Below are positions 24,616-35,567 of a stretch of DNA of 64,000 nt, piece after piece. The stretch spans positions 618,501-682,500 of the forward strand of contig CP103031.1 of the NCBI GenBank assembly GCA_024752435.1, written 5' to 3'. The first letter of the stretch is position 1. Each line of letters starts with the position of its first letter. The position numbers and the translations under genes were made by a program. The notes under the pieces were generated by a model. It did no database searches, had not been told where the DNA came from, and saw only the letters and a program-made list of their open reading frames with translations. The DNA comes from Allantophomopsis cytisporea. Taxonomy: Eukaryota > Ascomycota > Leotiomycetes > Phacidiales > Phacidiaceae.

Positions 24616-25037
24616 TCAACCAAACTTCTTCGAACCCCCCTTCTTATCCCCCTCCTTCGTATCCTTGTTCTTCTTTCCGCCCTTCAGAATCTCCAAATGT
24701 CCAGCCTTCGCACCAAGCGTACGCTCCGTCATAGCTGTCAAACCGGCGGAATGTTTCTGTGGATATGTCAGCTACGATCTGAGGCTCCTTCCAAACGCAC
24801 TCATCTCTTATCCACAACCTTCCCAAGTCCAAATAACGCACATCACCCCCGAATTATCCCGATAACCAACACGTAGGAGAGAGACTCTGATCATACCTTT
24901 GTCATCTTAGCGTTCTTGACCAATTGCGTTTTTCTTGGTGCAATAGTGCGTTGTCCTTTCTTAGGTCCAAGGACCGAGGGCTTGCGGCCTGCGGAAGCAC
25001 CGCCCGACTTCTTGACTTTGATAGTTCCTTGGGCCAT
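24616..25037 (-). CDS. Small basic UPF0390/DUF2462 protein
   Basis: Belongs to the family of human Leydig cell tumour 10 kDa homologue (C19orf53), small lysine-rich proteins of uncertain, probably nucleolar or RNA-linked, role. Exons 24897-25037 and 24616-24756 (140-nt intron, phase 0) give 93 residues. Family pattern: MAQGTIKVKKSGGASAG, LGPKKGQRTIAPRKTQLVK, then KHSAGLTAMTERTLGAKAGHLEILK; it ends in a GGKKNKDTKEGDKKGG tail. The splice is confirmed by continuity of the family pattern across it. Confidence 0.88.
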
Positions 25038-25459
25038 TTGGTGCAGATGTTCTCGTGAGGAATGGATGGAGAAGAAATTGCAAGACCTGGGTTCAGGTTG
25101 AAGTGGCATGAATTATTTTCGTGAGAAACTGGGGTGATAAGATAAGCGAGGGGCTTATCGAGTGGCGCGATAGTCGGCAGAGGCCCTGATCTTGGGAGCT
25201 GTGGATGCATTTTCACTTTAACCTTACTTAAAGGGAAGCAAGGGGGTTTAAGGCAAGCATATCGTGGTGGATTGCGCGTGGCATTGATGCTTGATTCTTT
25301 AGTTTATGAATCTATGAAATATGTACTACAGCAAGCAAACCGATCAAGTTTAATGTCATGCCTATAGAACTCCCGCTGCATATAACGCCATGCCAAACGC
25401 CACGCGAAACACCATGCAATGAAAGCGAAAGCACAATACCCAGCCAATCTCTTTCATAC
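25038..25459. other. Intergenic region
   Basis: About 420 nt between two minus-strand genes. It holds the promoter of the UPF0390 gene and the 3' flank of the membrane-protein gene. No further gene is seen. Confidence 0.5.
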
Positions 25460-26589
25460 CTATTTATCCTGCTCATTGTCCTTCGCAACCTGGGCACTAC
25501 TTCCGCTTCCAACCACCGTCGTGCTACTCTCGCCATCGAAATCAGGATCATACTCATCATGGTCTTTCTTCGATTTCGTCTGCTTGATCACGTTCTTCTT
25601 CCTTATTTCATCCGTCGTCTCATCCGTTCCCTCTACGTCACCTTCGTCGTCGCTGGGAATCGGTTCGTGGTCGGGCTTTTGGTTCTTGATGAAGCTGTCA
25701 ATGATGTAGTACTGTGTAGCATTCATAATCACAGGGAAGAACAACATGACGAAGAAGACCTGTAGCTGCTCATTACCCTCTGTCCACTTGAGCGCCCAGT
25801 CGCCAACACGTCCGATCCATGGCAAGATCAGAAAAATGACAAGCACGCAGATCTTCATGCCCATGAGGCCAAGGAAGTAAATAATACACTGCTTGAACCA
25901 CCACCACGCTTTTGGCGGAGAGCCGTAATGCCCCGATTGAATAGATTCGCGTGGATTACCCAGTGGCGTAAGAGCGAATAGTTCTGTAAGGATACGGAGG
26001 AGGAGGATGAGGATCGGGATTCCAAGAGTTGTCTTTGCAGTTATTAGTCAGTAGTCATCTATCAGGATATGCAGCGACTTACATCAATAGCTAAATTCAA
26101 GAAATAGAACGAGCAAGGGTTCGGCTTGTACCCATCATCTCCATGTGGCCCCCTAGGTCCTCCCTCATGTCTCCTCGCTACAGGTGGAGTCATAGTGACT
26201 GTATCGACAGAGAGTTGACCGCTGGATAGCATGCTCATAAGCAAATTTGCAACATGTACTAACACACTTCCAACAACCTGCTTGCTAACATCGAAAGCCC
26301 AAATCTTCACCGGTCTCTGTGGTCTCTCCCTCCATCTCTTGAAAACCAACGCTAATAGAGCAAGCCCGCCTAGCGCAGCCTGGATGAATAGAGCAAAAGG
26401 ACCAAGAAGCTGGCACTCTCCATTTACTGGCGGAGGAGACTCCTTGGGATGCGAGACTGACACAACGGTAGCTACTATGGCTGCGGTTGCTTCAACAACC
26501 AGGGAAGTTGCAGTGGTGGTGGCTGAAAGAATCGAGGTAGCGGCGGTGAACTCAACAGAAGGTGGCGAAAAGCCTGGTGGAGGTAACAT
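25460..26589 (-). CDS. STIMATE/YPL162C-family vacuolar or ER membrane protein
   Basis: A multi-pass membrane protein resembling yeast YPL162C and human TMEM110/STIMATE. Exons 26083-26589 and 25460-26032 (50-nt intron, phase 0) give 359 residues. After a low-complexity Ala/Thr/Val-rich N-terminus there is the family core ECQLLGPFALFIQAALGGLAL, FDVSKQVVGSVLVHVANLLMS and NPCSFYFLNLAIDTTLGIP across the intron, then SGHYGSPPKAWWWFKQC and a C-terminal acidic/basic cytosolic tail. The conserved cysteines and the YFLN-DTTLG segment support the call. Function in fungi is not well defined. Confidence 0.82.
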
Positions 26590-28083
26590 ATCGTTGTTTG
26601 TGGTGATATTTTACTCTGACGTTGGACTTGGAGGAAGTCCAAAGGAGGTTGTTGCCGTGATGTTTCGTAGTTCGTCTCGAGCGATAAAAGCGTCGAAGGT
26701 GTTGGTGCTTGTCTTATCGCCTTCAGGGCCTTGTCGCACGATGACCTCACTACCCTGACACTCTGAAAGCAGCGAAAACCCCGTCGTCCTAGCCTCTGAA
26801 TTATATACTCTTTCGGGGATTTCTGCTCAACTCCTTGTCTTGTGCATAGAAAAGGGAGCAAAAGGATGTGTAGATGGCGTTCAGTGGGTAGTGGAGTTGT
26901 CTCGTATATATGTTCACGTCGTGTTTTGGATGGAGAATCTAGCTCATGTTCAGGTGAGGTAAGCCCAGGGAAAAAGTCTGGAGCCAACCCGCTAATGCCT
27001 CACTTTAGCGCTTAGGCAGTGCATGACAGCGTCGGATTCAGGCGAGGCGCTCTTCGGTCAGCAGAATCAATGGCATGGGTTCAATGGAATGAAAGTCATG
27101 GCTGTGGTGTGTGCGCCTGAGAAGTGCCGTATTGATTTATGCTTAATTTCCTATATGGATATTAATAATTCAACAATAATAAGTCAAGTGTATGGAGCAC
27201 GCAGTCAAATCACCACAAAATTGCCTCCTCTTTACGTCGTTAATGTAGACAGTTGTACCGTAGTACTGGGAGGATCCTTGCCTCGGTCACCCAAGCAGAG
27301 GTAGTACCGTAATGTAGGTGGGTAGGCACGTAGGCTCACATATTAAGGTCACAACATCGCTTGGCACAGCATGGTTAGCACGTGCCCACTATTCTGTTGC
27401 GGTATCTTGATCAAGCTTGTAAATCATCCACCACCAAGGAAGGCTTGACAACTTATGTGTGTACCTACCTTAAGGGGGCGTTGCTGAGGAGGATGGAATA
27501 TCGATATCTCACCACTTACGTCCTCTACTCATCTGAAAACATATCGAGTATCATCATCTCACAACTGGATGATCGGATCGTACGTATCATTAAACCATAG
27601 AATAGGCTCGTCCACATCGTAGTGGGAACTTGTATTTGATGTATCTCAGCCAGTGGAGCCATTCCATGCATTGCTTCAACTCAACGCAATAGTAGCAGAA
27701 GCAAGTAAACCAACCCACAATAAACAACGAAAAGGTGAAGAGAAGTTCAAAAATGTAGTGATGAAACTGGAACTTTGGTATTGATCCAGTTCTCTGCGTG
27801 TGTGCCGATGATCGAGCACAAGAATGTCTGATCAACTAAGACTGGATCCTTTAGAATCTCAAGTCATGTCCAAGGATTCACGCCTTCAACGCCCTGGCCA
27901 TAAGCCACGAAAGAAAGTAGAAAATGATTTACGCCCCTCATCCTTCTGTCCCAAGTGTCCCCTAGCAGTCCGGATATCACTGTTGCTCTGCTGCGCATTA
28001 GACGACGATGCGGCCATAGACGGGCCTACAGATGCCTGTGGAGGTATCGAGGAGGGTTGTGCTTCTGCAGGCCCGTCTGTTTG
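26590..28083. other. Intergenic region
   Basis: About 1.5 kb. The first few hundred nt are the promoter of the membrane-protein gene. GTAGGTGGGTAGGCACGTAGG lies near 27315. No gene is supported; all frames are short and unlike known families. Confidence 0.5.
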
Positions 28084-28714
28084 TTATTCGATACCGTGCT
28101 GTTTTTTGAGTTGTTCTAAATTGTCCTTGCGTGCATCGAGATCCTCTTTCGACTTAACCATCTTATCTGGTTGATGATATAATACTATGATATGTCAGCA
28201 ACATTTATCGAATTACGTAAATGATAAAACATACCGACGAGGTATCTATTTTGGAAGTTGAAGCCATTCAGCTTGTCGCATGCTTGCTTTGCATCCATGA
28301 CATCCTCGTAGACAACGAACGCCGTTCCCTTGGTGTTGTTTGCGATACCCTGGCGGATTTGTCTACCATCATCATCAGCATCCATCGACATATTGTTCAA
28401 ACCTCCATGCATACCTGATCGGTCCAAATTTACCAAAGAGGTCGAAGAGCTCTTCTGGGGATACGTTGTAGCTATTCGATAATTAGTCCATATACAGACA
28501 ACCCTGCTATAACCCCGCGCGCAACATCGCATAACGTCTCGTATCGAATCGAATTGATCACCCGCATACCTTAGATTCTTGACGAACAAAGCTCTATGAC
28601 ACATATAAGTCAGTCGCCGTATATCAAAGGTGCCGTATATCACACGTGGGATTACGTGTACATGGGAGGTACCCACCGATTGACCTCGGGAGCAAGTTTG
28701 CCGCCTCGACTCAT
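28084..28714 (-). CDS. SF3B6: SF3b 14 kDa subunit (p14/SF3B6), branch-site binding
   Basis: An RRM protein of the U2 snRNP SF3b complex that contacts the branch-point adenosine. Five exons in only 631 nt: 28677-28714, 28570-28593 (24 nt), 28415-28471, 28235-28362 and 28084-28184. Together they give 115 residues, the usual size. The reading runs MSRGGKLAPEVNR, ALFVKNLSYNVSPEELFDLFGK (RNP2), then GTAFVVYEDVMDAKQACDKL (RNP1), RYLVVLYHQPDK and a KKQHGIE end. Every junction restores a conserved family segment, so the structure is trustworthy despite the tiny exons. Divergent from RMT2. Confidence 0.93.
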
Positions 28715-29254
28715 AGCTTGGCTAGAGTATCGTCTGTAGAAATGATAGGGGAGTTTCGGAACCGAAATACCGCTGTTGATTGCTGCGTCGGAAGGGGTGG
28801 GACGAGGATGTATAGAATGCGTTGTCGGGATGAATGATGGAGATGCTGCATCCAATTCAGTCGCTCGACTGACTCCAAATCCGTTCTGGTTCCTAGCGTT
28901 TCTCGCAGGGCTGGCACGTGACCGTATCCCTGACAATGCGGCCGCATTTCCGACGGACCGTTGAAGGACGATCATATATCCTAAAACTTTTATGAAAACG
29001 ATGCATAGTATCTATTTTATTTCCTCAATTGCTTCTAAAAGCGGTGTGCACTATATGAAAGACAATACATAAATACCCGGTCTGAAAATCCAAAACACAT
29101 TTCGCATATCCTCGTCATATAGTCTCGATCCTTGTCTCACAGCCTCCCATTCTGCCTGCCCTTTCCGCCCCGAAAGCTGGGGGAATATTTAATTTTGACC
29201 ATCTTCACCCCAACCAGCCAATTATTTTCGCAGTCATACCAAGTATCCGTCACA
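28715..29254. other. Divergent promoter region SF3B6/RMT2
   Basis: 540 nt between two start codons. No gene or clear motif was recognised. Confidence 0.5.
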
Positions 29255-30448
29255 ATGGACTCCGCCGATACAGATCTCGATACGCGAACCCAAGAAATCC
29301 TTCTGGCAGCTTCCAACCACGATCTGCCTACTCTGAAACCATTTCTGCGCGTTCCAGGCGCCGCTACAGTGCAAGATCCCGAGACAGGCTACACGCCCCT
29401 GCATGCAGCTATCTCAGCATGCTCGACGGATGATGATAATGACGAAACCGTAGATATCGAGAAGGCGAAGGAGGTGGTCCACGAGTTATTCCTAAGTGGA
29501 GCGATCTGGAATGACTTGGACAATAACAACGAGACGCCGGGATGTCTTGCGTGTCGAATTGGGCAGATGGAGCTATACAACATGGTCGTGGACGCGGGCG
29601 TGCGGGCTGAGATGTTGATGAACCTAATGGGCGGGTACGAGCGGTTAGACGATGCCGATTCCGAGGGGGGGGAGGAGGGAGGTGTGGAGGCTATGGAGAC
29701 AACGGCGAACTACAATGCCGAGAATCATGAAACGGCAGAGCCATCGAAGAAAGACGTCAATTCCGAAGACTATCTAAAATCCGAATTGACATTTACCAAG
29801 GACGCCCTTCTCGATTCTGACGCGAATGGTGTCATGATGGCTTGGGAGACGGACATAATGCGCAAGACAGTGGACCAGCTCTGTCCAACGGAAGGACTCC
29901 GCATCCTCAATATTGGATTTGGCATGGGGATAATCGACCGGATGTTTGCAGCGACAACACCAGCGGCACACCATATTATTGAAGCACACCCTGCTGTTCT
30001 TGACGAGCTTCGAAAGCCTGATCATGATTTCGGACCCAAATGGGCAGCTAAGGCGCCTAAGAAATACGTGGTGCACGAGGGCAGGTGGCAGGACGTTGTG
30101 CAGAAACTACTTGAGGATGGAGAGATATTTGATGTGATTTACTTTGATACATTCGGCGAGGACTATTCGCAACTCAGGCTCTTCTTTAGCGAGTATGTGG
30201 TTGGTCTCCTTTCTGAAGATGGAAAATTTGGATTCTTCAATGGACTGGGAGCAGACAGGAAGGTGTGCTATGATGTATACTGCAAGGTAGCTGAATTAGA
30301 TTTGTGCGATGCAGGCTTAGATACCGAATGGGAAGATGTTGCTGTTGCAGAGTTGGGAGGGGAGGGAGAGGGAGAGTGGCAAGGCGTGCGCCGACGTTAC
30401 TGGACGCTAGAGAAATATAGGTTGCCGATTTGTAGTTTCATGGGATAA
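29255..30448 (+). CDS. RMT2: Protein arginine N5 (delta)-methyltransferase Rmt2
   Basis: A type IV arginine methyltransferase that modifies the delta nitrogen of arginine; in yeast it targets ribosomal protein Rpl12. Single exon, 397 residues from MDSADTDLD. An N-terminal ankyrin-like part (GYTPLHAAISA; NNNETPGCLACRIG) is followed by an acidic Glu/Gly-rich linker near 130-150. The SAM-binding fold has motif I ILNIGFGMGIIDRMF, an IEAHP acidic loop and IFDVIYFDTFGEDYSQL. The C-terminal FFNGLGADR segment is typical. The frame is open further upstream to 29132, but the ATG at 29255 fits the family start. Confidence 0.93.
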   Translation: MDSADTDLDTRTQEILLAASNHDLPTLKPFLRVPGAATVQDPETGYTPLHAAISACSTDDDNDETVDIEKAKEVVHELFLSGAIWNDLDNNNETPGCLACRIGQMELYNMVVDAGVRAEMLMNLMGGYERLDDADSEGGEEGGVEAMETTANYNAENHETAEPSKKDVNSEDYLKSELTFTKDALLDSDANGVMMAWETDIMRKTVDQLCPTEGLRILNIGFGMGIIDRMFAATTPAAHHIIEAHPAVLDELRKPDHDFGPKWAAKAPKKYVVHEGRWQDVVQKLLEDGEIFDVIYFDTFGEDYSQLRLFFSEYVVGLLSEDGKFGFFNGLGADRKVCYDVYCKVAELDLCDAGLDTEWEDVAVAELGGEGEGEWQGVRRRYWTLEKYRLPICSFMG

Positions 30449-30604
30449 GGCCTGCATAGCAAAGATACCCACACAAGTAATAAGAGAGATGTTCTATAAG
30501 TGGTTTCATTCTCGTATCAAGGTCTACATAAAGCATGGTAATAATCCAACTACAATCCTCCGCAGAAGAAAAAAAGTGTCGAAGGCGTCTTGCAACTAAC
30601 TCGA

Positions 30605-32234
30605 TCACTGGAAGTTCTCGAGATGTTGAATACCAGCCAAATTACCAGCCTTAACTCTCTTCAGGGTCAAAGCGGCGATAAGCGCAGCACCAACGCCAGA
30701 TCCATCCTCAGCAGCCAAAATCTCAATTGGATCGTGATCGAATGGAGAAGCCTTAGCAGGCCAGTCCAAGATCTCACGAAGAGCCTGGGCACCACGGGCC
30801 TTGAAGTGTGGATATTTGTTAAAGACGGATCCATCAGCTCCAACGTGGCAGGTCTCATATCCCTTCTTCTTAGCGATGGCAGCAACACCACAGGCGGAAA
30901 GACGAGCGGCACGTGTACCGATAAGCTCCGCAAGACGGCGGACAAGCTCGAGCTCTGATTGAGTACAGCGGATGCCAAGACGGTTTTGGAAGAGATCGAG
31001 AGTCTCGGACAAGTTCTCGAATGGATCCCTGATTTTTGTTAGAGGATTAAATATATTGAATGTGGGGCAACTCACTCCTCAACTAGCGAGAGGAAAGACG
31101 AATCGAGCGTGTAAGCCTTTTTAAGCTTGCTAATGTCCTGACCCTCGAAAATATGCACCTCCTTGTTCTCATGAAGGGTAACAAGAACCTGTCTAAAAAT
31201 CTCACCAAGATAGAGACCAGCGATCATTTTCTCGAAAGCTTGTTGACCTGGACGTGGAGAGTCCTTGTCGATGATGATATCGTATGGGGTTCTTGGAAGA
31301 ACCTTGTGCTCATTGTCGAAAGCACCCCATTCACAGTTGATGGCCATAAGAGTGTCTGGTGGTAAGTTCATGTGGGCAAGCTTTGGAATAGAACCACAGT
31401 CCTCCATATATGCAGCATTACACCCAGTGCCGAAAATGCATCCAATCTTCATGCTTGTATCAGTGTATGCGGAAGCAATGAGAGTACCAGTGGTGTCATT
31501 GATCAAGGCGGTAAGCTTGATTGGAACGCCCTGGATTGAAATTAGTTTAAGTAACTATTGGTGAGTTCATTAACCTACTCTCTTGTGAAGGGCAGCCTCG
31601 AACATTGGTACAATGTCGTGACCCTCGACACCATCGATATCAAATCCCTTCGTCCATCTCTGAAGGATGCCGTGGTCAATGAAGTTCTGGGTAGCTGGGT
31701 AGGAGAAGGTGAAACCCAAATTGAGCTTGTCGAGCTTTTCGCCATGGTGGTGAGACTCGATGAATTGTTGGAGACAATCGGCAATGTACTCCCAAAGCTC
31801 GTCAGCATTACCAGTCTTGAGCTCTTCTGGCATTCTGTATTTCGACTGAATGATGTCGAACTCGGACTTGGCATCTGTCAAAATGATTTCGCAAACACGG
31901 AGGTTCGTTCCGCCCATATCCAAGGCGAGGAAGGTTCCAGTTTCGTAACCGTCTGGGAAGCCCATACACCATGTCGGATTCATAGGCTAGCATTGTGAGC
32001 ATGGGTATTCGAGTGACTTTCAAAATAAACTTACAATGCTTCCACCCTCAACACTGAGACCTATGGATTCCATGGTTAGTATTAGCTACAGACGAAGGAA
32101 TAGACAAACAGCTTACCCTTTTCCAACTCATGGATGAAGTGCTCGGTGATCTCCTTGAGCTTTTGTGGTGGAACAGTGAACATCTGCTCAAGCTTTTGGA
32201 TTTCCTGAAGGAGATCCTTTGGCACATCGGCCAT
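30605..32234 (-). CDS. HXK1: Hexokinase
   Basis: Phosphorylates glucose and other hexoses at the entry to glycolysis. Five exons, 32117-32234, 32035-32060 (26 nt), 31579-31986, 31076-31530 and 30605-31028, give 476 residues. Seen: phosphate-1 loop FLALDMGGTNLRV, sugar-binding GFTFSYPATQ with RWTKGFDI, LINDTTGTLIASAY, GTGCNAAYME, INCEWGAFDN, phosphate-2 VGADGSVFNKYPHFK and the C-terminal GSGVGAALIAAL. The catalytic Asp is in the LINDT segment. Start at MADVPKDLL, as in ascomycete hexokinases. Tail-to-tail with RMT2. Paralogue assignment (Hxk1 versus Hxk2) cannot be made. Confidence 0.94.
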
Positions 32235-33671
32235 AGAACCTAGAAATGAAAAGTTAGACAAAAATTGACCCATTGCTGATCCAAAATGTGAGTTCGAACG
32301 AGTAAAACCAGAATACACCAAAATAAAAAATGAATTGTTGTTTTGTTGTTCTTGTTGACGTCGTTAAATGGTTTGTGGGATCCATCGTTACTGATAGTTC
32401 TACACAAGCATCAAACTGCGACTGCCTTCGGAAGATAGCACAGCTGCAGTCTGCCCGCATCTGCCGAACAGATATTTCAAGTTAAGAACTTCTCAGTAGG
32501 AGAAATAGAAATTCAAGGTTTTGATATTGGCCTTCAAGTGGCTCGCTCTAATACCATAGCCCTGCTGCCCCAGCAGACTTCCGGGATTTGGATCAGGGCC
32601 ATAGTATTTAGAGACGTAAGCCATTTGTGGGTAGTTACTGAGAACATCGACGCAGACAATTTCAAGCTACAAAGCTCTATGGTCGTAGTCAATTGGCATC
32701 GAGCAACTCAAGGGGTTCTTCCAAACAATTGGCTGCACAGCCGGCGTATCCGACGACGCGAGTATGTACAGGCGAAAGCAGCTGAGAGCATCCCAACTCC
32801 GATACTCTTCAAAAGTCTGATCTCAAGGTCGTTGGAATGAGGAGTATCTTAGTAGGCCCCTTTCTATTTCGTGGCTGAATCACGTGCAGTCTATGCAATC
32901 TGAGAAGCAACTATTAGGGGTAGCGACACCGCTACGAGCACTCCTCGACAAGTGGTAGGGGAATTGAAGGGAAAGAAAGAACAAGAAAAGCAGAAGAGAG
33001 GGGAATTGCAGATTGTGCTTGTTACATACCCTTACGGGAAGGAGGCTTTCTGTTCATAAGGTTGTAAGTTGAAGTGCTCTGATGGCGGGGTAGTATAATG
33101 GGGTCTCCCACCTTGGTCCGAGTCCAACCATTGTGAAGATATTCGGCTTCTACTGGAGCAATTGAGTCGACGTATCAATTCAATTCACCAAGTGATCAGT
33201 GACAGACTGCAGATATGAAGTGAGATGTCTTGTCGAGGCGATTTGAAGAAATGGTGAGGGAGAAGAGAAGGAGGAAGAGGATGAGGTTGAGGTGTGAAAG
33301 GTGTGAGAGACATGTGGAGGGGCCCCGCCAACAGAAATTGGTCCTTATGACGCTCGCTCCCCCGTCAACCCAATCGCCGACCGGCCCCACAGTAGCTTTG
33401 CATAGCACCGCTAAACGCGCGCTTGTCATCTACCCCCTGGTCAGGTCGGAGTGAGGAGCTGTCGCGTAACAACTTCGGCAACATCCGGTAAGGACACTTG
33501 GAGTGCACGTAAGCTCCGAGCAGCATCATTTGATACTTTGAACGAAAAGCAAGAGAAAGAGAGCTTGAAGCTGTTGACGAAGCTTCAAATTCATATCTCT
33601 ATCGACGCTTCATTCTCATTTCACATTTGTAGCCTTTCAATTGGGACTGCATTGCTTCTTTCTCCTTCAAT
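32235..33671. other. Divergent promoter region hexokinase/OST1
   Basis: About 1.4 kb. A CACGTG occurs near 32882. A stretch near 33087-33130 looks vaguely tRNA-like but lacks a B box (see rejected items). No gene is seen. Confidence 0.5.
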
Positions 33672-35277
33672 ATGAGGCCAATCGCCCTCGCGACAGCTGT
33701 TCTGTCCTTTGCAGCAACAGCTCTCTGCGCCGAGAAATCGAATCTCACCACGCCACTCACTTCCAAACTCCTCCTCCCAAAAACATTCGCTCCTCCGCAA
33801 GTTTTCAAGAACATCAACCTGGTCCATGTCATCAACTTAGAGAAGAGTTACCCTAAAGAGACAATCAATGTAGTGATTGAGAATGTGGATTCGGCAGCTC
33901 AGGATGAGTATTACATACCATTCACCTCGGACCAGATGCAAAGAATCGGTGTTCTGGAAGTCAAGGATAAAAAGAATCCAGAGGCAGGAGTGTTTGCAGT
34001 TAATGCAATTGAATTTGATTCAGAGAGGTATATACAATACTCCATTTCTCGGAATCATCCAACGTCTAACGAAGACAGTGATACCCAGTTCTACTCTGTG
34101 AAGCTCCCAACTCCTCTCGAACCAAAATCTCAACAGACCTTGAGCATCAACTATGCATACCTTTCTGCTCTTAACCCTCTTCCAGCGACGATCGCTCAGA
34201 CCGAATCACAGTTCCTCGTCTATGAGTTCTCTGCATACTGTCCATCAGCCTATGTCACACTCAAGCAGAAGACTGAAGTGAAGTTCCCATCGCCAAGCGT
34301 TAAAGAACATACCATCATTCCAGGCAGCGGCAGTACCCCTGAGTCTCCTCAGAAGGCTGGATCGAAGTACACCTATGGCACTTTTGGCGAAGTTCCCGCA
34401 GGCGCATACGAACCCGTCCGTGTCCGCTACGAGTTCACCAAACCATTGATACACGTGTCCAAGCTCGAGCGCGACATCGAGGTATCTCACTGGGGCGGAA
34501 ACGTAGCATTTGAGGAGCGCTATACGCTTACCAACCGGGCCGCCAACCTCAGCTCTCAGTTTTCTCGTGTGCAATGGGCATCCCAGCAGTACTACAACCC
34601 ACCGACCACCGCCATCAAGGAGCTTAAGTTCCCCCTCAAGGTCGGCAGTCTCACTCCATACTTCACGGACGTCATTGGTAATGTTTCAACCTCGCGCTTT
34701 CGCAGTAACAAGCGCGAAGCCAACCTTGAGATTAAGCCACGCTACCCTGTCTTCGGAGGCTGGAACTACCCATTCCGTGTAGGATGGGATGCTGACATCT
34801 CCTCATTCCTTCGCAAACTAAGCAACGGCGACGGCTATGTGCTTAAAGTTCCGTTCCTAGAGGGACCAAAACAGGCTGAGGGCATAGAATACGAGCACGT
34901 CGAGCTCCGCGTTATCCTTCCCGAGGGCGCAGAGTAAGTAACCACATCCGAATACCAACCATATTTATTTTGGTACAATCTCTAATCAATGTCCCTTTAA
35001 CAGGAACGTCAAATTCCATACAAGTGTCCCAGTGACCTCTGTCTCGGAAGAGCTGCACAAGACCTTCATGGACACTGTAGGCCGCACCTCGCTCACGCTG
35101 ACGGCCATCAATGTCGTCGACGATATCCGTGATCGTGAGATCATCGTGACCTACGACTACCCGCTACTCGCCGGGCTCCGTAAGCCGCTTGCGATCTTCG
35201 GGCTCACCATCTCGTTGTTTATTGCTGCGTGGGGAATTGGACAGCTGGACGTCAGCATCGGCGCTAAAAAGTTATAG
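33672..35277 (+). CDS. OST1: Oligosaccharyltransferase subunit Ost1 (ribophorin I)
   Basis: An ER-lumenal subunit of the oligosaccharyltransferase that transfers the N-glycan to nascent proteins. Exons 33672-34933 and 35004-35277 (70-nt intron) give 511 residues. A signal peptide (MRPIALATAVLSFAATALCA) is followed by the ribophorin I domain with LVHVINLEKSYPKE, LSINYAYLSALNPLP, LVYEFSAYCPSAYVT, the SHWGGNVAFEERYTL segment and RYPVFGGWNYPFRVGWD. A C-terminal membrane helix (LAIFGLTISLFIAAWGIG) ends the protein. Possible N-glycosylation sites NLT and NLS are present. Confidence 0.95.
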
Positions 35278-35567
35278 ATCATTTGATGGCGAAGCATGAG
35301 ATAGCTTGTGTATTATTTAGAATGAAAGAAAAATGAAATGTATCACATTGATCATTGTCCGATTTGATGTGACTCAATCTTGAAGTATCACGCATTATTG
35401 GAGCACGTAGTTTTATCTATTCCAAGCAATCACACTATTCCAAATCACACGATCCCCTAAAAATATACACGCACAGCTATATATACAAGGCGATCCATAT
35501 CAATATACGTATAGTATACCATTGCCCGTCCCCATTCTACAGCAGACTCCTGATAGCCCCATATCCA

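Noticed and set aside
33087..33130. tRNA-like stretch (GGGGTAGTATAATGGGGTCTCCCACC)
   Set aside because: It resembles a D-arm/A-box region but there is no GGTTCGANNC B box and no closing acceptor stem.
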